Shown here one piece after another: positions 23,652 to 31,034 of a stretch of DNA of 64,000 nucleotides. The notes under the pieces were generated by a model. The model saw only the letters and a list, made by a program, of their open reading frames with translations, searched no databases and had not been told where the DNA came from. This DNA is from Phycisphaerales bacterium (GTDB lineage Bacteria; Planctomycetota; Phycisphaerae; UBA1845; Fen-1342): NCBI GenBank assembly GCA_022839625.1, contig JALHJL010000015.1:27436-91435 (forward strand), in the 5' to 3' direction. The stretch's first letter is position 1. Each line of letters begins with the position of its first letter. The translations under genes were made by a program, and so were the position numbers.

Positions 23652-23833
23652 CGTGGTGCCGTGAGGCAGGGGCGACCGTGTAGAGCAGGTGGAGCGCAAC
23701 GCAACCTGCCGCAAGCGTGTCTCCGCGCGGCGGCACACTTCGGCCGCGGCGCGGCCCACACCTCCGGGGCCCCGCGCTGGCGCTTGGGGCTCTGGTCGCG
23801 GGCGGATCGGGATGGGGTACCCTCAAAACGCCG

Positions 23834-25726
23834 TCACACGCCCAGGAGTTCCTCCGCCTCGGTCAGCCACTTCTCGAACAGCTTCATGGCGTCCTCGATC
23901 GGCTGGGGCGAGGTCATGTCCACGCCGGCGTCCTTGAGCAGCTCGAGCGGATACTTGCTGCTGCCGCCCTTGAGGAAGCCGAGGTACTTCTGAACGGCGT
24001 CCGGCTCGCCGGCCATGATGCGGCTGACGATGTTCGTGGCGGCGCAGTAGCTCGTGGCATACTTGTACACGTAGAAGTTGCGGTAGAAGTGCGGGATGCG
24101 AATCCAGTAGTTGTCCACGAGCGGGTCGTGCGTGTAATCCGGCCCGTAGTAGCGCTTCATGATCTCGCCGTAGGCGGCGCCGATGGTGTCGGCTGTGAGC
24201 GGAATCCCCTGGGCGGCCATTTCGTGAATCTTGCCCTCGAACTCGCTGAACATGGTCTGGCGCCAGACCGTGCCGCGGAAGCCCTCCAGCAGCTCCCCGA
24301 GCAGATAGAGTTTGACCTGCGGGTCCTTGATCTGCTCGAGGATGTAGTTCTCCAGCAGGATTTCGTTGGCGGTGGACGCGACCTCGGCGCAGAAGATGTC
24401 GTAGTCGGCATACACGTAGGGTTGCGTGCTGCGCGACAGGTGCGAGTGCATCGAGTGGCCCATTTCGTGGCACAGGGTCGAGAGGTCCTGGTACCGGCCG
24501 TAGTAGTTCAACAGGATGTACGGCTGCGTCAGGTACGTGCCGGCCGAGAAGGCGCCGCTCTGCTTGCCCTTGGTGGGGAAGACGTCGATCCAGCGCGATT
24601 CGACGCCCTTCCGGACCGTTGCGCAGTACTCCGCGCCCAGCGGCGCCAGCGCCTTGAGCATCGTCTCGACGGCTTCCTCGTAGGTGTACTCTAGATTCGC
24701 CTCCCCCGTCAGCCGGACGTACAGATCGTAGTCGTGGACCCCGTCCTCGCACTTCAAGACCTTCTTCCGCAGCGTGGTGTAGCGGTGCAGCAGGGGCAGG
24801 TTGTCGTTGACCGTGTTGACCAGGTTCTCGTAGACGCCGATCGGAATGTTGCTGCCGTCCAGCGCCGCCGCCAGAGAGTTCTCGTACCCGCGCGCCCGCA
24901 CGTTGAACAGGTGCCCCTGGACTTCGCCGTTGAGCAGTGCGGCGGCGGTGTTGCGAACGCCTTTGTAGGTGCCCGTGATGCCTTCGTAGGCGTCTTTCCG
25001 CACGCGCCGCTCGGGCGAATCCATGAAGAGGTAGAAGGCGGAGTCCGACAGCTCAACCACAGTGCCGTCGGCGTCCTCGATGGTGGGGAACTTCAAGTCC
25101 GCGTTGGCCAGCAGGTTGTAGGCGTTCCCGGGCGCGGCGAACACCTGGCCCGCCAGGGCGATGAGCCGTTCCTGCTCCGCCGGCAGAATGTGCTTCTTCT
25201 GGCGGAAGAGGTTGTCGAGGGCGTGTCGATAGACGCCGAGCTCCTTGTTCGCCTTCATCCACTGGTCGAGCGTCTCCCACGGAATGGCGGTCAGCTCGGG
25301 CTCGACCCACGCCAGCGCCTGGCCGTATTCGACCGCCAGCCCGCGCAGACGGTTCACCATGCCCTGGTACTTGTTCTCGCGGGTGTCTTCGGTGGAGCGC
25401 AGGCCGGCGTAGACGAAGTTCTGCTCGAAGCGCGGCACGAGGTCGTCGCGCAGCTTGAAGAAGCTCAGCAGCGTGTCCGCGCTCTCGCCCAGCTTGCCCT
25501 GGAACGCCGCCAGCTTCGGGATTTCGGTCTCCAGGCCCTTGAACTCGACCTCCCAGGCCTCATCGGTGGGATAGATGGCCTCGAGCGCCCACAAGTACTT
25601 CGTCTCAATCTCGCTCCGCTCCGGGACCTTCTTTTCCTCGGCGCGGGTCGCTGCCCACGGGACCAGGGCGAGGACGAGGGACAGCTTCAGGATGCGCGAG
25701 ACCAGGCCGACCGCTTGCGATTTCAT
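23834..25726 (-). CDS. pepF: Oligoendopeptidase F, exported form (M3B)
   Basis: 630-aa zinc metallopeptidase that cuts short peptides. A signal peptide is present at residues 1-29 (LSLVLALVPWAATRAEE), so this version acts in the periplasm rather than the cytoplasm. The M3 fold is recognisable from YLWALEAIYPTDEAWE through YRHALDNLFRQKKH to the zinc site LCHEMGHSMHSHL (HExxH variant HEMGH, with the third ligand Glu in FCAEVASTANEILLE). The C-terminal part has YGPDYTHDPLVDNYWIRIPH and the final FEKWLTEAEELLGV. It is a single gene, convergent with DUF362. Confidence 0.93.
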   Translation of the reverse strand: MKSQAVGLVSRILKLSLVLALVPWAATRAEEKKVPERSEIETKYLWALEAIYPTDEAWEVEFKGLETEIPKLAAFQGKLGESADTLLSFFKLRDDLVPRFEQNFVYAGLRSTEDTRENKYQGMVNRLRGLAVEYGQALAWVEPELTAIPWETLDQWMKANKELGVYRHALDNLFRQKKHILPAEQERLIALAGQVFAAPGNAYNLLANADLKFPTIEDADGTVVELSDSAFYLFMDSPERRVRKDAYEGITGTYKGVRNTAAALLNGEVQGHLFNVRARGYENSLAAALDGSNIPIGVYENLVNTVNDNLPLLHRYTTLRKKVLKCEDGVHDYDLYVRLTGEANLEYTYEEAVETMLKALAPLGAEYCATVRKGVESRWIDVFPTKGKQSGAFSAGTYLTQPYILLNYYGRYQDLSTLCHEMGHSMHSHLSRSTQPYVYADYDIFCAEVASTANEILLENYILEQIKDPQVKLYLLGELLEGFRGTVWRQTMFSEFEGKIHEMAAQGIPLTADTIGAAYGEIMKRYYGPDYTHDPLVDNYWIRIPHFYRNFYVYKYATSYCAATNIVSRIMAGEPDAVQKYLGFLKGGSSKYPLELLKDAGVDMTSPQPIEDAMKLFEKWLTEAEELLGV

Positions 25727-26102
25727 GACAGATTCTCACGGCGGGGGGACGGACTCCGGCCGCGCGCCTGGCCCCGCTCACCAGACGGCGGCATGTCGAG
25801 TCCATCAGGGTAGCCGCACCATGCCCGCCAAGGCAAGCGGACGCGGTCCACGTGCCTCACCTCGCCGCGGCGCTCCGCCGCCGGCCTTGACTTTTGGGCC
25901 GTCTTCGATTTGGATGCGGCCACGTGGAACGTGACAGTACCCGCGAGGGCGCGGGGCGAGCCGTTGTGGCGGCAAGGTGGAACTTTGCGGTCCCCGCAAG
26001 CGCGGCGACGGCCCTGGCGCGCCGCGGGCGGGCGTTTCTTGGACGTGTGCACAGCGGAGCTTTGCACTCCCCCCGCGACGGCCGACCAACGGAAGTAATG
26101 CC
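25727..26102. other. Intergenic spacer with inverted phrases
   Basis: 376 bp between divergent genes. No gene or clear promoter is seen. It holds phrases of the AAAGTTCC/GGAACTTTG family: GGTGGAACTTTGCGG at about 25977 and GCACAGCGGAGCTTTGCAC at about 26050, related to 6879 and 30973. The coding frame of the permease is open back to 25977 but the family N-terminus begins at 26103. Confidence 0.5.
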
Positions 26103-26939
26103 GTGTCAGCCGAGCCAATCGTGTGGACCAACTCGCCGAGCGTACTCACCCGCCTGCGGCAGCTTTACGCGCGCCGCGAGACGATCCTGTACCTGGTCAG
26201 CAGCAATCTGAAGGCCGGCCACCGCAACAAGGCGCTCGGGAACCTCTGGAGCCTGCTCGACCCGCTGTTGTCGCTGGCGGTCTATTACGTGGTTTTTGGG
26301 ATTCTGTTTCGGCAGGCCGCCGCCGGCGTGGGGAACTACCTCGTCTATCTGTTCGTGGGCGTGGTGGCGTGGCGGTTTCTCGACGGGACTATCTCGCAGG
26401 CCGTCAACTGCATTCGCGGCAACCGCGGCCTGATCGCGGAGATCAACTTTCCCAAGGCGGTCTTTCCGTTGTCGATCGCCTTCTCGCGTCTGTACGACCT
26501 GCTCTGGGGGCTGGTGGTGCTCTTCGCGGCGCTGCTGATCAGCGGCACGCACCTGAGCTGGTACGTCGTGTGGCTGGTGCCGCTGATCTTCATCCAACTC
26601 ATGCTGGTCGTTGGGGCGTCGTACATTGCGGCCTACCTGGGCGCGTTCTTCGCCGACACGGCCAACATCAGCAACGTCGTGCTGCGTCTGCTCTTCTACA
26701 GCAGTCCGGTGCTCTACTACGCACAGGGGCCGCATTCGCGGGTGCCGGAGCAGTACGTCGGGTACTACATGCTCAACCCGCTGGCGTGCCTGCTCGAGAG
26801 CTATCACGACTGCGTCGTCCGCGGCCGCGCCCCGGACGCTCAGAACGTGCTGTACGTCGCCGCGTTCGCGTTCGTCGTCCTGCTGATCGGCTATAGCATC
26901 TTCAACCGCGGGGAGGGAAAATTCGCGAAGTATGTCTGA
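26103..26939 (+). CDS. ABC-2 type polysaccharide export permease (Wzm/TagG-like)
   Basis: 278 aa from GTG 26103, with GGAAG at 26091-26095. Six membrane segments fit the ABC-2 permease fold; family landmarks are SNLKAGHRNKALGNLWSLLD near the N-terminus, LSLAVYYVVFGILFR, NRGLIAEINFPKAVFPLSI and the C-terminal LLFYSSPVLYYAQG, YYMLNPLACLLESYH. Together with the overlapping ATPase it forms a transporter for a lipid-linked glycan such as an O-antigen or teichoic-acid-like polymer. The last 8 nt overlap the ATPase gene, implying co-translation. Confidence 0.9.
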   Translation: MSAEPIVWTNSPSVLTRLRQLYARRETILYLVSSNLKAGHRNKALGNLWSLLDPLLSLAVYYVVFGILFRQAAAGVGNYLVYLFVGVVAWRFLDGTISQAVNCIRGNRGLIAEINFPKAVFPLSIAFSRLYDLLWGLVVLFAALLISGTHLSWYVVWLVPLIFIQLMLVVGASYIAAYLGAFFADTANISNVVLRLLFYSSPVLYYAQGPHSRVPEQYVGYYMLNPLACLLESYHDCVVRGRAPDAQNVLYVAAFAFVVLLIGYSIFNRGEGKFAKYV

Positions 26940-27747
26940 CGCGGACGCCAAACAGCCCGCGATCCTGGCCGAAGGAGCGTGGGTGAAGTTCCTGATCCGG
27001 TATCACCGGAAAGAGGTTACGCTGCGCGAGACGTTCGTGCGGCTGGTCCGTTTCGCGTCGCGCGGCGGTGGCGCGGACGGCCGCTGGTCCCAGGAGTTCT
27101 GGGCGCTGCGGGACATCAGCTTCCGGGCCCATCCGGGCGACGTGGTGGCAGTCATCGGTCGGAACGGCTCCGGCAAGTCCACCCTGCTGAAGACGCTGGC
27201 CGGCATCTGCGAGGCGGACCGCGGGCGCATCGAGGTGCGCGGGAAAGTCGGCTGCCTGCTCAGTTTCGGGGTGGGGTTCAACCCGAATCTCAGCGGGCGC
27301 GAGAACATCTACCTGAACGGCTCGATTCTGGGCCTGAGCCGGCGCGCCATCGACGAACGGTTCGACGACATTGTCGAGTTCAGCGAGCTGGGGCAGTTCA
27401 TCGACGCCCCGGTGCGGACGTACTCGGCGGGCATGCGCAGCCGCCTGGGCTTTTCCATCGCGATCCACATCGATCCCGACGTGCTGCTGGTGGACGAGGT
27501 CCTGAGCGTCGGCGACAGCGCCTTCCGGGCCAAGGCCGGCTCGATCCTCGACCGCTTCCGCAGCGATCAGAAGACGGTCGTCCTCGCCACGCACAACATG
27601 AACCTGGTGCGCGAGGTCTGCAACAAGGCCATCTGGCTCCACGACGGCGAAATCCGCGCCGCCGGTACGCCCGACGAAGTCGTCACGGCCTACACGGACT
27701 CGCAGCCGCCCGCCGCCGCCAAGATCTCTCACACCCAGGACGACTGA
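26932..27747 (+). CDS. ABC polysaccharide exporter ATPase (Wzt/TagH-like)
   Basis: 271 aa. A leading 45-residue arm (WVKFLIRYHRKEVTLRETFV) is typical of glycan-export ATPases. Then come Walker A GRNGSGKST, the Q-loop region GVGFNPNLSGRENIYLNG, signature motif YSAGMRSRLGFS, Walker B VLLVDEVLSVGD and the switch His in LATHNMNLV. There is no long C-terminal carbohydrate-binding domain like that of Wzt of E. coli O9a, so substrate chain-length recognition is probably elsewhere. It is co-translated with the permease. Confidence 0.93.
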   Translation: MSDADAKQPAILAEGAWVKFLIRYHRKEVTLRETFVRLVRFASRGGGADGRWSQEFWALRDISFRAHPGDVVAVIGRNGSGKSTLLKTLAGICEADRGRIEVRGKVGCLLSFGVGFNPNLSGRENIYLNGSILGLSRRAIDERFDDIVEFSELGQFIDAPVRTYSAGMRSRLGFSIAIHIDPDVLLVDEVLSVGDSAFRAKAGSILDRFRSDQKTVVLATHNMNLVREVCNKAIWLHDGEIRAAGTPDEVVTAYTDSQPPAAAKISHTQDD

Positions 27748-27811
27748 TTCGCCGCCGGGGGGCTTCCCGCTGAACCGCCGAGTCACTTACCGGCGCCGCC
27801 CGTGAGCGGTA

Positions 27812-28591
27812 TTACGGTCCCGGCCGCCGCTGTTCGAACAGCCACCGCCAGACTTCGCGGTTCTCGTACACGCGGTCCCAGACGAAGTGCGTGCCGTCGC
27901 GATACTCCGTGTACTCGACCTGCCCGCCGGCCTTGCGGATGGCAGCGACCATCTCGCGGGTCTTCTCGACCGGGACGTTCGTGTCCTGCTCGCCGTGGAA
28001 ACACCAGATGGGCACCTGGGTCAACTGCGGCGCCAGCTTGTCCGCGAGCCCGGTGGACGGTCCCAGCTCGGCGAACCCGCAGATCACCAGCAAGGCCGCG
28101 AAACGGTCCGGCAGGCTGGCGGCAATGTGCCACACGCCGTGTCCGCCCATCGACAGCCCGGTCAGGTACAGGCGGCGTGCGTCGAGGCGGTATTCGCGCG
28201 AGGTCTCCTCGATGCACCGCAGGGCCATGTGGCCCATCGGGCCGACCCAGGCCTGTTCCGGCCGGCACTGGGGCATAATGACAATGGCCGGAATCTGCTG
28301 GTAGTTCCGCCGCAGTGCCCGCCCGATGCCCACGTCGGTTTGCAGTAGTCCGTCGCGGCCGCGTTCGCCCGAGCCGTGCAGGAACAGGATCACCGGCCAG
28401 GCCTTCTCGGAGGTGTAGTCCGGCGGCACGTAGACGCAATACGCGTATGCCTCGTTCTCGATCGTGATGGTCTTGAAGAGAAACCCGGTGGCCGGCGCGG
28501 GGGCGGAGGCCGGCTCGGCCGGCTGCGTCTGCGGCGAGGAAGGCGGCAGCGCGAAGAACGGGAGCAACATCAGGCACCTGATTGGATTCAT
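27812..28591 (-). CDS. Exported alpha/beta hydrolase (carboxylesterase/PHB-depolymerase-like)
   Basis: 259 aa. A short signal peptide (IRCLMLLPFFALPPSS) and a Pro/Ala-rich linker (residues about 18-37) precede the catalytic domain. The domain shows YCVYVPPDYTSEKAWPVI, LFLHGSGERGRDG (oxyanion hole), nucleophile elbow TGLSMGGHG, CFHGEQDTNVP (acid) and the catalytic His in YRDGTHFVWDRVY. This is the phospholipase/carboxylesterase or esterase-D-like set found in secreted planctomycete hydrolases. The substrate is unknown. It lies downstream of the OPT transporter on the same strand, 163 bp away. Confidence 0.85.
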   Translation of the reverse strand: MNPIRCLMLLPFFALPPSSPQTQPAEPASAPAPATGFLFKTITIENEAYAYCVYVPPDYTSEKAWPVILFLHGSGERGRDGLLQTDVGIGRALRRNYQQIPAIVIMPQCRPEQAWVGPMGHMALRCIEETSREYRLDARRLYLTGLSMGGHGVWHIAASLPDRFAALLVICGFAELGPSTGLADKLAPQLTQVPIWCFHGEQDTNVPVEKTREMVAAIRKAGGQVEYTEYRDGTHFVWDRVYENREVWRWLFEQRRPGP

Positions 28592-28754
28592 GAGCTGTCT
28601 CGATCAAGCCTCGTTGGGCGGCGGCCACATCGGCCGCGGGTCCGGGAACGCAATGTCGCGCCACGCAACGGCACCAAGCTGAGCCACGGCGGCGTTTTCG
28701 TCAATGCCCGGACGCAGCCCGGCACCGGGTACTGCGAAGTTCCACTCTGCGCCA

Positions 28755-30851
28755 CTACTGAGTCGCCATGCGGAACAGCGCCACGCCCACGCCGGTGATG
28801 CTCTCGCCCGCGACAAGCCCGGCGCACACGGGCAGCAGGAAGCGCGCCGTCCAGCTCTGCGCCCACTTGCCGAGGGCCGCCGCCGCCAGTCCGCCGATGA
28901 ACAGCGCGAACGACACGCTCGCGGGGAACACGAACGCCAGTCCCACGCTCGCGGCGCTGGGCACCCACCAGCGCAGTCGCGCGGGTGCGAGCCGCTCGGC
29001 GATCGGAAGCGCGATGCCCGCGGCGGCCGCCAGGAGCATGGCCAGACCGGTGCCTTGCGGCAACGCCTGGAAGCCGACCTGGAAGAGCTCGGCGACGGCC
29101 TTCATGCCCGCGACGCCCGGGGCCGGCCACTCGCGAGTCAGCAACTGCTCCGCGGGGTTTGGAATGAGGGCCAGATACACGGCCGTGGCCGCCAGTGCGC
29201 CCGCCGACGCGCCGGCCACCTGGGCCAGCGTCTGCCAGCGCGGCTTCGCGCCGATCAGGTAGCCGCACTTGTAGTCGTGCAGCAGATCGGCGCACTGGCT
29301 GGCCGCGCCGGCGGCGACGTTGGCGCTCATGAGATTGGCCGCCGGCGTGTGCGGGAGCAGCGCGCCGAACAGGACCTGGCTGACCTTGCCCATCGGCGCC
29401 ACGGGGGTAATGCCGGTTTCCCCGGAGACGCGCGCGCCGACGAGTGCCAGCGCGAACGCAAATAGCACGCTTGCGAGGGCCGTCCAGGCCAGAATGGCGA
29501 AGAGCGACATCTGGAGGACGACGGCGAGCACCAGGGCGGCGAAGAGTACCGCGGCGAAGAAGGTCCAGCTTCCGCGGGTCCGGGCCGGCCCGGCGTCCGC
29601 GTCAGCCGGCTGTCGGTTACCCCAACCGCGCGCGGTCGCGAAGGCCGCCCACGCCGAGCGCCAGGAGAAGCCGAACGAGACCAGGCTGGCCACCACCATC
29701 AACGTGACGCCCGGCCACAGCATCCATTGCAGCATGTCGCGGAAGTTCGGCCGGGCCGCGTCCAATTGGGACTGCGAGTAGATCGTGTGCACCGCCGCCT
29801 GGTACTCGGGATCGGAGCTGAGCATCAGCAGCTCGTCGCGCTCGGCGGCCGCCATGATCCCCTTCCATTCCAGGCCGCGCCGCCGCACGTCGTATTTCAT
29901 GTAGCCGGCCGGCTCCGGTGCGAACGCGACGCCGTCCGGCAACGCCGGCAGCGGATGCGTGACGACCAGGCGAATGTGGCCGCTTTGCAGCAGCGACGGT
30001 GCGAGAACACCCCAGGCGAGGAGCGCGCCCAGCAGCAAGGAGATGCCGGTCCGCAGCCCGATCAGGCCGCCGATCCCATACAGCAGCAGCGTCGGCTCCA
30101 GGCCGAAGGTGAGGGACTTGAGGCTGAACCCGCGCAGGCGAAGCGCCGGACAGGCGGCCTGCCAGTTCCAGACATACTCGCCGATCTTCAGGGCGGTCGC
30201 CAGCAGCGCGCTGCCCAGGAGCACGAGCACTCGCGCCACGGCCTCGCGCCCGCGCGCGTACATCTCGCGCAGCGTCTCGGCGCTGGCGATCCCCACGGCG
30301 AAGGGCAGCTTCTCTGCGAACAGCATCTGCCGCCGCAAGCCAATCCCGACGGCGATGCCGACCAGGCACACGGCGAAGACCCAGAGCGCCAGTTGAAGCC
30401 ACGGCAGCGTGTGCCCGGTCAGGATCGCGAGCGCGGGAATCGCGGTCGTGAGCCCGGCGGAAGCGACCAGCGCCCCGGCGGAACAACCGGTCTGGCTGAT
30501 GTTGTTCTCCAGGATGCCGAGCGGGCGCACGCGCCGCCCGCTGGCGTGGTGCAACGTCGACCACAGGCCGTAGCTCAGCAGGATGGCCGGGATGGACATG
30601 TTGAACGCCAGCCCCACGCGCAAGCCCGCGTACACGTTGCACGCGGAGAAGGCGGCCCCCAAGAGCATGCCGGTCACGACGGCCCTCAACGTGAACTGCG
30701 GTTCGGTGAGGTGTTGCGTCAAGGGCTGGAGATCGAGCGGTCCCGGCGGATCGGGCCGGAGCCCGGCCGGAACTCCCGCACCGGAGGAGGCGACCGCCCC
30801 GGAGGGCGCGTGAGTCGCCAGCGCGTCGGGACATGACCTGTCTTCTGGCAC
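28755..30851 (-). CDS. OPT-family (oligopeptide/YSL-type) transporter
   Basis: About 698 aa with some 14-16 membrane segments, of the OPT superfamily (PF03169) that imports peptides or metal chelates. Landmarks: FTLRAVVTGMLLGAAFSACN, YAGLRVGLAFNMSIPAILLS, ENNISQTGCSAGALVASAG, RQMLFAEKLPFAVGIASAE, LLHDYKCGYLIGAKPRWQ and a C-terminal CAGLVAGESITGVGVALF. The frame is open back to 30986, but GTG 30851 with GGAG nearby is preferred because the upstream codons run through a dispersed hairpin repeat (30973-30993). The start is uncertain by up to 45 codons. Confidence 0.85.
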   Translation of the reverse strand: MPEDRSCPDALATHAPSGAVASSGAGVPAGLRPDPPGPLDLQPLTQHLTEPQFTLRAVVTGMLLGAAFSACNVYAGLRVGLAFNMSIPAILLSYGLWSTLHHASGRRVRPLGILENNISQTGCSAGALVASAGLTTAIPALAILTGHTLPWLQLALWVFAVCLVGIAVGIGLRRQMLFAEKLPFAVGIASAETLREMYARGREAVARVLVLLGSALLATALKIGEYVWNWQAACPALRLRGFSLKSLTFGLEPTLLLYGIGGLIGLRTGISLLLGALLAWGVLAPSLLQSGHIRLVVTHPLPALPDGVAFAPEPAGYMKYDVRRRGLEWKGIMAAAERDELLMLSSDPEYQAAVHTIYSQSQLDAARPNFRDMLQWMLWPGVTLMVVASLVSFGFSWRSAWAAFATARGWGNRQPADADAGPARTRGSWTFFAAVLFAALVLAVVLQMSLFAILAWTALASVLFAFALALVGARVSGETGITPVAPMGKVSQVLFGALLPHTPAANLMSANVAAGAASQCADLLHDYKCGYLIGAKPRWQTLAQVAGASAGALAATAVYLALIPNPAEQLLTREWPAPGVAGMKAVAELFQVGFQALPQGTGLAMLLAAAAGIALPIAERLAPARLRWWVPSAASVGLAFVFPASVSFALFIGGLAAAALGKWAQSWTARFLLPVCAGLVAGESITGVGVALFRMATQ

Positions 30852-30941
30852 GCGTCCGGCTCCACTCGCCCGCCAAGCCAGGGCGCCAAGCGCCGGCGGG
30901 TGCCCCGTCGTCCGGCACCCGCGTTCGAGCCGCGAACCGCA

Positions 30942-30993
30942 GCGCAAAGTTCCGGCTTCGCCGGAACGGGCAGTGCAAAGTTCCACTTTGCAC
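30942..30993. repeat. Dispersed hairpin phrases (AAAGTTCC family)
   Basis: GTTCCGGCTTCGCCGGAAC (about 30948-30967) and GTGCAAAG-TTCCA-CTTTGCAC (30973-30993) are two perfect hairpins in a row. Variants occur near 6879, 25977 and 26050. Confidence 0.65.
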
Positions 30994-31034
30994 TCGTTCG
31001 TTTACGGGATGTTATTGGCCGGCGGCGAGCAGCG